Assembly: GCA_019417465.1 (NCBI GenBank)
Contig: DXVF01000011.1
Coordinates: forward strand, 16,266-80,265
Source of the DNA: Clostridiales bacterium
GTDB lineage: Bacteria > Bacillota > Clostridia > TANB77 > CAG-508
Direction: 5' to 3'
DNA: 64,000 nucleotides
Shown piece by piece: positions 26,193-34,351 of the stretch. The translations under genes and the position numbers were made by a program. The notes under the pieces are model-generated. The model searched no databases, was not told the origin of the DNA, and saw nothing but the letters and a program-made list of their open reading frames with translations. The number at the start of each line of letters is the position of its first letter. The stretch's first letter is position 1.

Positions 26193-26239
26193 TTGACAAG
26201 TATAATCAATTACTGTATTATATTAATATATAGTAATTG
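26193..26239 (+). promoter_or_regulatory. Promoter and palindromic operator upstream of xis1
   Basis: TTGACA (26193-26198), 17 bp and TATTAT (26216-26221) read toward xis. AATCAATTACT (26204-26214) and its exact inverted copy AGTAATTGATT (about 26230-26240) flank the -10, a likely repressor site. Confidence 0.6.
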
Positions 26240-26578
26240 ATTGTAAGTGGTGACAGCTTACTTTTTTAGCACCTGTTAAGTAAGTGATTATTTGTAATAA
26301 TAGTATACAACGATTACTAAAAAGTGTCAAGAGTATTGAAGAAAATTCTTGAGTAGCACATTGACAATTAAATACCCAATAGCTAAATACAATATAATGA
26401 TACACTTGCATAGCCACAGCTCGAGCGTGATAAAACCGTCGCAAGCAATGGGGGCAACTCGGTAAGATACGGAGTGGTGAAAATCCAGTGGAGTATGAAA
26501 ATACCATTTAGAATTGCCCAGAATAGAGGGATAGGAAAAATATCGTTCAAGAAATTAACGAAAGGAGGAGTAAGTTAT
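26240..26578 (+). other. Long leader of the xis-int operon of element 1
   Basis: A 340-bp stretch with no gene. A second TTGACA (26361-26366) and a TATAAT (26393-26398) are present but poorly spaced. The part at about 26400-26520 is markedly richer in G and C than its surroundings and may be a structured leader RNA. It lacks the hallmarks of any riboswitch I know. Confidence 0.35.
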
Positions 26579-26782
26579 ATGGGAGAAAATATTCAATTTC
26601 TTACAACATCAGATGTAAGAAAAATGTTAGGTATAGGAAATAAAACTTGTTTGGAATTATTCCATAGAAAAGATTTTCCTTGCCAAAGATTTGGAAGAGC
26701 TTATAAAATTACAGAAGAAAATTTCAAAGAATATTTAAAAACAAGACGAGTTTATAACGAAGAAAACGATAATGAAAGATAA
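26579..26782 (+). CDS. xis: Excisionase, MerR-like HTH (element 1)
   Basis: A 67-residue protein of the small DNA-binding excisionase group: FLTTSDVRKMLGIGNKTCLE, FHRKDFPCQRFGRAYKIT, then EENFKEYLKTRRV. This is the winged helix found before Tn916-type integrases, and it directs excision. ATG 26579 has AAAGGAGG at 26561-26568; a longer frame from 26474 lacks a ribosome-binding site. int follows after 175 bp. The protein is a homologue of the one at 38081. Confidence 0.85.
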   Translation: MGENIQFLTTSDVRKMLGIGNKTCLELFHRKDFPCQRFGRAYKITEENFKEYLKTRRVYNEENDNER

Positions 26783-26832
26783 AAAAAGAAGATTTAAATA
26801 TGCGACATTTAAAACCTCTTTTTAAATACTAT

Positions 26833-26930
26833 GTATTTTTAAAAACTGAAAGAAAACTATTGCTATAGATTTCCTTAACTGATATAATTATACCATAAAA
26901 TCTAGATATAGCAATAGTTTTCCTTAAATT
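26833..26930 (+). promoter_or_regulatory. int1 promoter within an inverted repeat matching the repA1 start region
   Basis: TTGCTA (26860-26865), 17 bp and TATAAT (26883-26888) form a promoter. GAAAACTATTGCTATAGATT (26852-26871) and a complementary arm at 26898-26923 flank the -10. The left arm copies the repA1 leader; the right arm, near the predicted transcript start, is complementary to the repA1 ribosome-binding site and start (13563-13581) over 18 nt with one G-U pair. Confidence 0.6.
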
Positions 26931-26957
26931 TAATCAAGAAAAGGAGAGAACAATATT

Positions 26958-28325
26958 ATGAAATTTAAGGGAATAACTGTTGGTACTTATGTTTCAAAAA
27001 GACCGAAAGGAAAGTTTAACGAATCAGTATGTACCAATTGCGAAAATAACAAAAATAAGAACATTGACAAAGAAAAACAATATGAATTATGCAAAGGATG
27101 CAATAAGTTTTATGTTTCTAAAACTTGTAAAGCCGTTTTAACAATAGGTCGTGATCAAACAACAGGAAAAACTATCCGCAAATCTTTTGTTGCAGATACT
27201 GAAGAAGAAGCCTTAAACAATGCTTTAGAATACAAAATTAACTTAGATAGAAATGGTGGACCAAGAATTATAACAAAAACAAATAAAACTTTAATAGATT
27301 TAGTAAAGCCTATGATAGAAGAACAATTTAAACTAAATAGAATTAAAGAGTCAACTTATAAAAGGAAATTAGACACATTAAAACAAATTGAAAATGCATC
27401 ATTTGCAAGAAAGCCAATTGCAAAAGTTACAAGAGATGATGTAGTTAATTATCTTGCTAAAATAAAAACTTATTCAAGAACAACTATAAAGCAAAATTAT
27501 GAACTACTATGTATGGGATTTGGAGAAGCTTATCATCAACAAATTATAAAAGAAAATTTTATGGTAGGCTATAAAAGAATTGAAAAACCTAAAAGCGAAT
27601 ACAATGGACATCACAGAATTGCACTTACAATAGAAGAACAAAGAAATCTAATAGAGTTTTTAAACAATGTAGAATATTCCAAATTCAAGCATAAATATCT
27701 ATTTTTATTGTTACTAAGTACAGGAATGAGAATTGGAGAGGCATTAGTGTTAGATTATACTAAAGATATTGATTTAGAAAAAGGAATTGTAACTATTCGA
27801 AGAACTCAAACAAAAGATACAAACGGAAAATCTAGAATAGGAGAAATAACTAAAACTTTTTCTGGTCAAAGAACTATCAACTTAAACGATATTAGTAGAA
27901 AAGCACTTGAAGAAGCACTAAATCATATTACTCCAAATAAGTTTCATTTGCTATTTTATAATCCAACAAATAAAAAATATGGATTATATGAAGAAGCTAG
28001 TATAAATTCAGCACTAAAACGAGCAGGATTACAACTAGGTATTGGACTATATGAAGATGAAAATTCGAAAGGTAAAAAAGTAACAAGAACAGATATACAC
28101 ACTCATATGTTAAGAGGAACTTTTGCAACAAGATGTGCAGAAGCAAAAATTGCACCAGCTGTATTAAAAGAAATATTAGGTCATTCAGATATATCTATCA
28201 CAATGAAATACTATATTGATATAGATACTGATTTTATCAACTCTGAAAATAAAAATGTAGTAAATTATTTAATAGATAAAAATATATTTGGAGTAATATT
28301 AGATAATACAGAAATTGCAGTTTAA
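26958..28325 (+). CDS. int: Tyrosine recombinase integrase of element 1, with N-terminal Cys cluster
   Basis: A 455-residue integrase. The catalytic residues are present: Arg in STGMRIGEALVL near 258, HMLRGTFATRC near 390 and the HSD...MKYY segment with the nucleophile Tyr near 420. Residues 20-65 hold an unusual Cys cluster (VCTNCENNKNK, LCKGCNKFYVSKTC) ahead of the arm-binding domain (LTIGRDQTTGKTIRKSF). This suggests a zinc-binding module. The gene ends about 150 bp before att2 and follows xis, the usual right-end layout. Confidence 0.9.
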   Translation: MKFKGITVGTYVSKRPKGKFNESVCTNCENNKNKNIDKEKQYELCKGCNKFYVSKTCKAVLTIGRDQTTGKTIRKSFVADTEEEALNNALEYKINLDRNGGPRIITKTNKTLIDLVKPMIEEQFKLNRIKESTYKRKLDTLKQIENASFARKPIAKVTRDDVVNYLAKIKTYSRTTIKQNYELLCMGFGEAYHQQIIKENFMVGYKRIEKPKSEYNGHHRIALTIEEQRNLIEFLNNVEYSKFKHKYLFLLLLSTGMRIGEALVLDYTKDIDLEKGIVTIRRTQTKDTNGKSRIGEITKTFSGQRTINLNDISRKALEEALNHITPNKFHLLFYNPTNKKYGLYEEASINSALKRAGLQLGIGLYEDENSKGKKVTRTDIHTHMLRGTFATRCAEAKIAPAVLKEILGHSDISITMKYYIDIDTDFINSENKNVVNYLIDKNIFGVILDNTEIAV

Positions 28326-28362
28326 AAAATTATAAAAGACTGATGAAAAATTATTGGAACTA

Positions 28363-28419
28363 TGCGGAATTTTAAGGCATTTATAACCTTAAATGTTCCG
28401 CAAAAGTGTTCCGTAAAAT
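28363..28419. repeat. Right arm-type repeats of element 1 (GTTCCGCA)
   Basis: TGCGGAATTTTAAGG (28363-28377), its inverted partner CCTTAAATGTTCCGCA (28388-28403) and TGTTCCGTAAAA (28408-28419) use the same word as the repeats at 13461-13510. They lie inside the right end of element 1. Confidence 0.55.
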
Positions 28420-28469
28420 AGAGTACAACTACTGCAAAGGCTTAAATGTCAAAGAAAATAGTACAAAAT

Positions 28470-28496
28470 GTCGAGAACTCACCCCGACCAATTTAA
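28470..28496 (+). other. Attachment site att2 between elements 1 and 2
   Basis: GTCGAGAACTCACCCCGACC and the following AATTTAA resemble the end of a tRNA-Pro (CACCCCGACCA). The last 15 bases differ from att1 by one base (CACCTCGACC versus CACCCCGACC). The T-stem part is shorter and degenerate. It closes element 1 and opens element 2. Confidence 0.6.
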
Positions 28497-28545
28497 AAGA
28501 TTTTTTAAGAAATTCTAGAAAATTTCAAAAAAGTCTAAAATGTGG

Positions 28546-28590
28546 AAAGACACATGTTTGTAAGATTACAGCATGTGTCTTTAATTTTGT
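28546..28590 (+). terminator. Terminator hairpin after att2
   Basis: AAAGACACATG ... CATGTGTCTTT followed by a T-rich tail. The stem differs in sequence from the hairpins after att1 and att3 but is at a similar distance. Confidence 0.65.
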
Positions 28591-28603
28591 TAAATTCTAT
28601 AAA

Positions 28604-28677
28604 ATTCTTGAAAATGCCGAAAAAATTTCAAGAATTATTTTTCTATCTAAAAAAATTTCAAGAAAATTTCAAGAATA
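28604..28677. repeat. Left arm-type repeats of element 2 (AAATTTCAAGAA)
   Basis: AAATTTCAAGAATT at 28623-28636, and AAATTTCAAG twice more between 28653 and 28676, with an inverted ATTCTTGAAAAT at 28604-28615. The same word recurs left of att3 (39779-39805). Confidence 0.6.
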
Positions 28678-28715
28678 GCAATCACTTATCCTGTCTGAGA
28701 TAGGAGGAACTACTT

Positions 28716-29300
28716 ATGCTAACTTTTGTACCCCATAAAATAAGTGAAGACTATAAAAAAGTTGAGTTTTATCGTGTAAATAAAGAACTCTGTGATAATG
28801 AATTATATAAAGATTTAAATCCTACCGCAATTTTATTATATTCACTATTATGTGATAGACTTTCGTTAAGCTATGCAAATGAAAATAATAAAAATATTTC
28901 AAAAATAAAGAAACATTTTTATGATGAAGAAGAAAATGTATATGTAATTTTTACTAGAATCAATTTAGAAGAAAAATTACATGTTGGAAAATCTGCTATT
29001 AGTTCTGCAATGAAACAACTAATAAAAGCTAATTTAATAAAAGAAATTAGGCAAGGAAAAAATATGCCAAATAAAATTTATGTAGGAAAGACAATTTCAG
29101 AAATAAAAGAAGATTTTGTAAATGTGATGTCTGAAAATCAAACTTCAGGAAGTCAGTTTTTGAATTCTCCTGATGTCAGAAAATCGGATTGGAATAAGAA
29201 TAATATATTTAAATCAAATAATAAGTGTAATTCTAATTATCAAGGCAGAGATTATTCAGATATGGATTGGTCAAAATTGTATGCTAATCCACAATTTTAA
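28716..29300 (+). CDS. repA: RepA_N-type replication initiator (element 2)
   Basis: A 194-residue homologue of the element 1 initiator: YRVNKELCDNELYKDLNPTA, LLYSLLCDRLSLSY, then the winged helix with TRINLEEKLHVGKSAISSAM. It ends in YQGRDYSDMDWSKLYANPQF, the shared tail. GGAGGAA precedes ATG 28716. tnpV follows after 13 bp. It is the first gene inside att2. Confidence 0.8.
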   Translation: MLTFVPHKISEDYKKVEFYRVNKELCDNELYKDLNPTAILLYSLLCDRLSLSYANENNKNISKIKKHFYDEEENVYVIFTRINLEEKLHVGKSAISSAMKQLIKANLIKEIRQGKNMPNKIYVGKTISEIKEDFVNVMSENQTSGSQFLNSPDVRKSDWNKNNIFKSNNKCNSNYQGRDYSDMDWSKLYANPQF

Positions 29301-29313
29301 GGAGGTATTGTAT

Positions 29314-29667
29314 ATGAATTTAACATATCGTAAAGAAAAAGATTATTTTATACCAAATATTACTGTTGTTGGTGATGATAATAACTACCAAATTGGTAAA
29401 TATGGAAATTTAAGATTAGATTACTTGAAAAATTATAAAAAAGGTCTATATGCAGAATTAATACTTGATGGAACATTAATTAACCACCTAGTTTGTATTG
29501 ATAAAGAAGCACATAAACAAGTAAAAGCAATGATAAGAGAACTTGCTAAACAACAGAATGTAGACGAAGAATTAAAAGAAAGCAATCAATTAGAATGGGT
29601 TAGATTAATGAATAATTTTAAAAATTCAGTTGAAGAAATTGTGTGTAATGAATTAATTTATGTTTAA
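29314..29667 (+). CDS. tnpV: TnpV-family protein (element 2)
   Basis: A 117-residue copy with core KDYFIPNITVVGDDNN, KYGNLRLDYLKNYKKGLYAE and KESNQLEWVRLMNNFKNSVE. It lacks the longer N-terminus seen in the element 1 copy. ATG 29314 has AAGGAGG just upstream; a longer frame from 29173 overlaps repA and is not used. Confidence 0.75.
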   Translation: MNLTYRKEKDYFIPNITVVGDDNNYQIGKYGNLRLDYLKNYKKGLYAELILDGTLINHLVCIDKEAHKQVKAMIRELAKQQNVDEELKESNQLEWVRLMNNFKNSVEEIVCNELIYV

Positions 29668-29684
29668 ATTTTAGGAGGGATATT

Positions 29685-29978
29685 ATGTGTGATTTTAGAG
29701 AAGTTAAAGAAGATATTTTAAAAGAATGGATATTGTTTAGAGAAGATGAACTTTCTTCTTTAGTGTGTAATGAGGATAAAAAACATTGGGTTTATTTTGA
29801 TGAGATTTCTGAAAATATTTTGAAAAGTGTGCCTAAACAGAATAGAGCTTATATTCAAAAACAACTTAATGTGCTAGATAATAATTTTATGGATTATATT
29901 GGCTATTGGAATGAGAAGTATTATAGAAATGGATTTTGCGATGGTGTGCAACTAGTTGGTGGATGCATGAAAAAATAG
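29685..29978 (+). CDS. Small unknown protein of element 2
   Basis: A 97-residue acidic, aromatic-rich protein (EWILFREDELSSLVCNEDKK, YFDEISENILKSVPKQNRAY, GYWNEKYYRNGFCDGVQL). No family is recognised. GGAGGG precedes the start 17 bp after tnpV, and a terminator follows, so it closes the repA-tnpV operon. Its link to replication or maintenance is only from position. Confidence 0.6.
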   Translation: MCDFREVKEDILKEWILFREDELSSLVCNEDKKHWVYFDEISENILKSVPKQNRAYIQKQLNVLDNNFMDYIGYWNEKYYRNGFCDGVQLVGGCMKK

Positions 29979-29980
29979 AC

Positions 29981-30030
29981 CAAAAGTCCGATATAAATAA
30001 GAAAACTATTCATATCGGACTTTTTATTTA
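29981..30030 (+). terminator. Terminator of the repA2 operon
   Basis: AAAGTCCGATAT and ATATCGGACTTT form a 12-bp stem followed by TTTATTT. Confidence 0.85.
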
Positions 30031-30300
30031 TAAAGTAATATTATTAACTCCATCTATTATAGATTGTAGCATAATATGTATTTGCTCTATATAGTTTTTA
30101 TTGTTTTCATCTAAGTTAAGTATATCCTGACTCAATTCAGATAATATATATTTATTCCCTTTCTGATAATTTAAAAAATTTAAAATATCTTTTGCAGAAA
30201 TTTCCTTACTATCATTTGATAAAATAAGAATTCTTTTTTCATTTGAGCATAAATATATTTTATTTACTGCCTCATATTCTATACTAATTTTAATTTCCAT
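30028..30300 (-). CDS. Small protein coupled to the TrlF-like ATPase
   Basis: A 90-residue protein of unknown function. It begins MEIKISIEYEAVNKIYLCSN and has an ILILSNDSKEISAKDILNFL stretch. ATG 30300 lies inside the last codons of the TrlF-like gene (11-bp overlap), with AAAGGAG ahead; the longer frame from 30339 is not used. The overlap argues for a partner of the ATPase, as in two-gene defence modules. The family is not recognised. Confidence 0.6.
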   Translation of the reverse strand: MEIKISIEYEAVNKIYLCSNEKRILILSNDSKEISAKDILNFLNYQKGNKYILSELSQDILNLDENNKNYIEQIHIMLQSIIDGVNNITL

Positions 30301-32563
30301 ATAATCTAAATCTCCTTTCGATAGCTTCTTTTCCACCATCCATTATATCTGCCACTTGGTCAATTATCTTATATTCTTTACAATTATATTCCAAACAGCC
30401 ATCTTTAACAGTTATTTCATTTTTATAATTCTTATTTAGACATATTACATTATCTACATCTAAATTAACTACAAGTAATGGATTATGAGTTGCTATAATT
30501 ATTTGTTTGTAATCTCTTACCTGTTTTATATATTTCAGCAATTCTTGTGAAATTTTAGTGCTACTAATATCATCTTCTGGTTGATCTATTAAAATAATAT
30601 CATAATCCTTGCTTAGATCATTAAATAAGAAATCATAGTGTATTGCTGAAATCTCACCGGGAGTTTCTCCTACAGTACTTTTTAGTCCGTCTTTTTCAAT
30701 ATATGTTTCTTCTCCTAAATAGTCTTCAATAAATTTGTCCACCTTATTATACCATGTATCAATTTTTTTGATGTCTTTAATCCCTTGTAATGCTTCTCCT
30801 AAATCCTCATTATTGGTAATTTCAAGTATACGTTTTTTGTTATATGCTCTATTAAATAATTCTTCATAGAAATCATCTTCTAAAGACAATTCATCAAACT
30901 TGGCTTTTTTTACAAAGGTAAAACCTCTATATAATTTTTTTGAACAACCTGAAATTTTTTCTGGAAATTTTGGAATATCTGGCTTGTTTGCTAATCTATC
31001 AATATAATCTACTATTAGATTGCAAAAATCATTTTTTTGTTCTTTATACTTAACACTTTCTTTTTCTTTATCGGTTCTATTTTTATCCATTTCTGAATTA
31101 AAATTTCTTAAAGTGGATATTATTAAATTTTTAATCTTATTGTCAACTTCAATATTTTCTGATTTATTTAATATTGATTTTTGAATATATTCTAATTGTT
31201 GATATATAATATTAATTTTTTCTTCATATTCTTTATAAAAATCTGCATTAATATTAAATTCATTTTTTAATTGATTTGTTATTGTATCTAGTGAATCGCT
31301 TCTAATTCTATATTTGTTTAAAGTTGTTTGTATATCTATTTTTATAGTTGGAATATATAAATTTTCTTTTTCTATTAAAAGATTTATTTGGCATTCTTCT
31401 AATTTATTTTTCATTTGCTCTGTTTCTATATTATAACTAATATAATTAATTATATCTTTAGCATACTTCTGTATACTATCTTTAAATACAGTTTTAGTAT
31501 TTATTGAATTATAATATTTAGAATTGTTAAAAAGTTCACCTTTCTTTACTTGGTCAATTATTTGATTTTGCTGTACATAATATATATTAGGATTTCCATT
31601 TACTTTTTTTGATACATTATTTTTTTCAGCTAAACTTTTATAATGTTTAGGTAATTTCTCATTATTATTTAAAAATTCCAATAAAAATGATTTCCCCGAG
31701 CCATTATCACCAATAATAGCATTAATTCCATTACTTAATACAACTTCTTTAGAATCAAATTTTATTGATTCTATAATATTTGTTTTACTATTATTTATTA
31801 CTCTATTAAATCTATTTTCAATATTAGTAAAAGCAAATACTAATCCATCAAAATTTGGTAATGCCTTAATTTTTGTTACATATTTTCTACTTGCTGTAAT
31901 TGAATCTTTACATGGATAGTAATTCCATTGATGACAATCACTTCCTATTATCGTGGCAACATTTTCATTCGCCTTATTTAAGCTGTTGATTAACATTCCT
32001 TGAACACTTGGCTTTTGATATTCCAATGCATTTATGTAGCCGGTTTTTATAAAGTTATAAATGTCGTCTACAGAATTTGATAAACTTTTAGGTCCACCTT
32101 CTTGATTATCGAAATGCTTATGTTGATGGGCTATTAAAATTACATTTAATCCAATTTCTTTAAGAATTTTTTCAAAATCTTCACGAGTATAAAAGTCATC
32201 TTTTTTTTGTATTAGCTTAGTATTAATAACATCTTCGATTCTTTTTACTTTAGTTTCATCTTTATCATCAAAAATTGCTATTATATGGCAACTTGGTTTA
32301 TCTTCTTCTATCTGAACATCAAATTCAACTCCAGGCAAATTTTTGAATACATTTTTAAATAAATTTTCGGATATCTTATTTTTTATATCCAAATATAAGT
32401 CATAACTAAATCTATTATGGTCTGTAATAGCAAACATGTTAATATTATTTTCATTTAATTTTTGTAATAATATTTCTATGTTTTGAAGATTTGAATCATT
32501 TACATATCCACTATTTTCTTTATATTCACTAAAATTAGAATGAATATGTAAGTATAATGTCAT
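30290..32563 (-). CDS. PHP-domain plus SMC/ABC-type ATPase, TrlF-like
   Basis: A 757-residue fusion. The N-terminal 240 residues are a PHP phosphoesterase domain (LHIHSNFSEY, ITDHNRFSYD, ILIAHQHKH, TIIGSDCHQWN). An ABC-type ATPase follows with Walker A NAIIGDNGSGKSFLLEFLNN near residue 285, a long coiled coil (about 380-560), a signature-like region and Walker B IILIDQPEDDISS near residue 660, then IIATHNPLLVVN. This is the layout of TrlF-type proteins, widely found in defence islands. The likely action is cutting of nucleic acid controlled by ATP; this is inferred. Confidence 0.8.
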   Translation of the reverse strand: MTLYLHIHSNFSEYKENSGYVNDSNLQNIEILLQKLNENNINMFAITDHNRFSYDLYLDIKNKISENLFKNVFKNLPGVEFDVQIEEDKPSCHIIAIFDDKDETKVKRIEDVINTKLIQKKDDFYTREDFEKILKEIGLNVILIAHQHKHFDNQEGGPKSLSNSVDDIYNFIKTGYINALEYQKPSVQGMLINSLNKANENVATIIGSDCHQWNYYPCKDSITASRKYVTKIKALPNFDGLVFAFTNIENRFNRVINNSKTNIIESIKFDSKEVVLSNGINAIIGDNGSGKSFLLEFLNNNEKLPKHYKSLAEKNNVSKKVNGNPNIYYVQQNQIIDQVKKGELFNNSKYYNSINTKTVFKDSIQKYAKDIINYISYNIETEQMKNKLEECQINLLIEKENLYIPTIKIDIQTTLNKYRIRSDSLDTITNQLKNEFNINADFYKEYEEKINIIYQQLEYIQKSILNKSENIEVDNKIKNLIISTLRNFNSEMDKNRTDKEKESVKYKEQKNDFCNLIVDYIDRLANKPDIPKFPEKISGCSKKLYRGFTFVKKAKFDELSLEDDFYEELFNRAYNKKRILEITNNEDLGEALQGIKDIKKIDTWYNKVDKFIEDYLGEETYIEKDGLKSTVGETPGEISAIHYDFLFNDLSKDYDIILIDQPEDDISSTKISQELLKYIKQVRDYKQIIIATHNPLLVVNLDVDNVICLNKNYKNEITVKDGCLEYNCKEYKIIDQVADIMDGGKEAIERRFRLYGN

Positions 32564-32708
32564 TTAATTTATCCATTTTTTTCTCCCTTTCTTTTCGGTA
32601 TACATCTTTGATTATAACAAAGTTAGAAACAAAGACTATTATTCAAAAAAGCAAAATAATTTTGTAATTAAAAACACATTATTACTTTGCTTTTCTTATG
32701 TATATTTT

Positions 32709-33572
32709 TTATTTAAATATTTCTTTCATAATTTCATTTTTCATATCTGCAATATTATAAATATTATCCATATTATCAAAAGTTTCTTTCAAATTATTTC
32801 TAGCAGATATCCATCCCATACCATCTGTAAACCATACAAATTTAAATCCTACTATATTTTTAGATTCTTCTGCTATCATTTTATAACTTCTTGCGGTTTC
32901 ATTAAGTTTTGAACCACCTGCTGCATAAAAATTGGTTTCAATTCCATATATGCAATTATCAGTTTTAACAACAAAATCAAATCTTTTAGTTGATTGATTA
33001 TGATTGCTAATGAAAGACATATCTAATTTCCATTTTTCTTCTATTTCTTGTAAATACATTTCTTTAAAATAGGTTTCGTTTTTCTTAAATCCGGCTTTTT
33101 GAATAAATCTTTCAACAACATCTTCCATTAGATGTCCTCCGCGGTTTTTTCTAGCATTTGAATTTAGTCCTGATTCTACACCTAAAACATAATCATATAA
33201 ATTATTTACAAGATGATTTTGAATTAAATCAAATAATCCAGTTTCCCTCATAAATATTTTATATTGTTCAATATTGTAGTTAATTTTTTTGAAGTTATAT
33301 TCAAATTTATTTCCTTCTTCATCTAAAACTATTATTTCATATTGTCGTACAGCTAATAGAATAGGAATACATTTTAATACCTCAGGATACTTATTCACTA
33401 AATCCTCAAAATCTTTTTCAACATTTTTACTACCAATTAAAGAATTTAGCATATTTAATTCAATTTTATGTTCTTCTGCATTTTTATATATAGTTTCAAA
33501 ATCTATATAATATTTATAATTAGCAATACTATCTGTAAAAGTTAATAGCCATTGAGCAAAATCTCTCTTCAT
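32709..33572 (-). CDS. dpnB: DpnII-type restriction endonuclease (GATC)
   Basis: A 287-residue protein matching the DpnII/MboI endonuclease family: MKRDFAQWLLTFTDSIANYK, NSLIGSKNVEKDFEDLV, KNRGGHLMEDVVERFIQKAG and WKLDMSFISNHNQSTKRFDF with nuclease-core residues. It cuts unmethylated GATC. It sits 2 bp after the second methylase, the same gene order as in the DpnII system, with a ribosome-binding site inside the end of dpnA. Confidence 0.88.
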   Translation of the reverse strand: MKRDFAQWLLTFTDSIANYKYYIDFETIYKNAEEHKIELNMLNSLIGSKNVEKDFEDLVNKYPEVLKCIPILLAVRQYEIIVLDEEGNKFEYNFKKINYNIEQYKIFMRETGLFDLIQNHLVNNLYDYVLGVESGLNSNARKNRGGHLMEDVVERFIQKAGFKKNETYFKEMYLQEIEEKWKLDMSFISNHNQSTKRFDFVVKTDNCIYGIETNFYAAGGSKLNETARSYKMIAEESKNIVGFKFVWFTDGMGWISARNNLKETFDNMDNIYNIADMKNEIMKEIFK

Positions 33573-33574
33573 AA

Positions 33575-34351
33575 CTAATCCTCCTTCAACTCTTTATATC
33601 TTCTAATCGATAAATCTAAAAATTCTTTTTCATTATCTATTCCTATGTACTCTCTATTTAATTTTATAGCAGCAATTCCTGTTGTACTGCTCCCACAAAA
33701 AGGGTCTAGTATTAAATCATTTTCTTCTGTTGATGCTAATATTATTCTTTCCAATATTTCTAAAGGTTTTTGTGTAGGATGTTTTCCTTGCCTTTTTTCA
33801 GATGGTTTAGTTAAAGAAGTTGTCCAAACATCCTTCATTTGCTTGTTACCATTTAACTCCTTCATTATATCATAATTAAAAGTATATTTACTTTTCTTTA
33901 AATCCTTTTTTGCCCATAATATAGTTTCTGTAGAATGAGTAAAAGTTTTACAAGCTAGATTAGGCGGTGGATTCGTTTTTTGCCAAGTTATATTGTTTAT
34001 AATTTTAAATCCTTCTTCTTCAAGTGCCATCCCAATTGAATAAATATTGTGTAATGTACCACTAATCCATATTGTTCCATTATCTTTTAAAATTCTATAA
34101 CATTCATTAATCCATTTTTTATTAAAATTATGTTTTTCTGAAATAGACAAAGACTTGTCCCAAATCCCTTTATTAACATTAACCATTTTTCCACCACTAC
34201 AAGTAATTCCATTATTTGATAAAAAATAAGGAGGATCAGCAAATATCATATCAAAGGTTTTGTCTTCAAATTTTTTTAAGGCTTCAAATGTGTCATCATG
34301 TATTAACTTAAAGCTACCATTTCTAAAGTAGAATTTATTTGAAAATTCCAT
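33575..34351 (-). CDS. dpnA: DpnA-type adenine methyltransferase
   Basis: A 258-residue beta-class N6-adenine methylase. The catalytic DPPY is in DMIFADPPYFLSN near residue 38 and the SAM motif DPFCGSSTTGIAAI is near residue 220, which is the beta-type order. GKMVNVNKGIWDKS and KHPTQKPLEILERI are typical of DpnA, which protects GATC and can methylate single strands during DNA uptake. It overlaps dpnM by 49 bp. Confidence 0.88.
   Translation of the reverse strand: MEFSNKFYFRNGSFKLIHDDTFEALKKFEDKTFDMIFADPPYFLSNNGITCSGGKMVNVNKGIWDKSLSISEKHNFNKKWINECYRILKDNGTIWISGTLHNIYSIGMALEEEGFKIINNITWQKTNPPPNLACKTFTHSTETILWAKKDLKKSKYTFNYDIMKELNGNKQMKDVWTTSLTKPSEKRQGKHPTQKPLEILERIILASTEENDLILDPFCGSSTTGIAAIKLNREYIGIDNEKEFLDLSIRRYKELKED

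Noticed and set aside
26223..26507. 94-residue minus-strand frame upstream of xis1
   Set aside because: It lies across the operator and leader region and has no ribosome-binding site.
28406..28678. 90-residue open frame
   Set aside because: It spans att2, a terminator hairpin and the arm repeats, so it cannot be a real gene.
30290..32563. RecN/SMC repair protein
   Set aside because: The N-terminal PHP domain with HIHS and SDCH motifs and the short coil fit TrlF rather than RecN or SMC.
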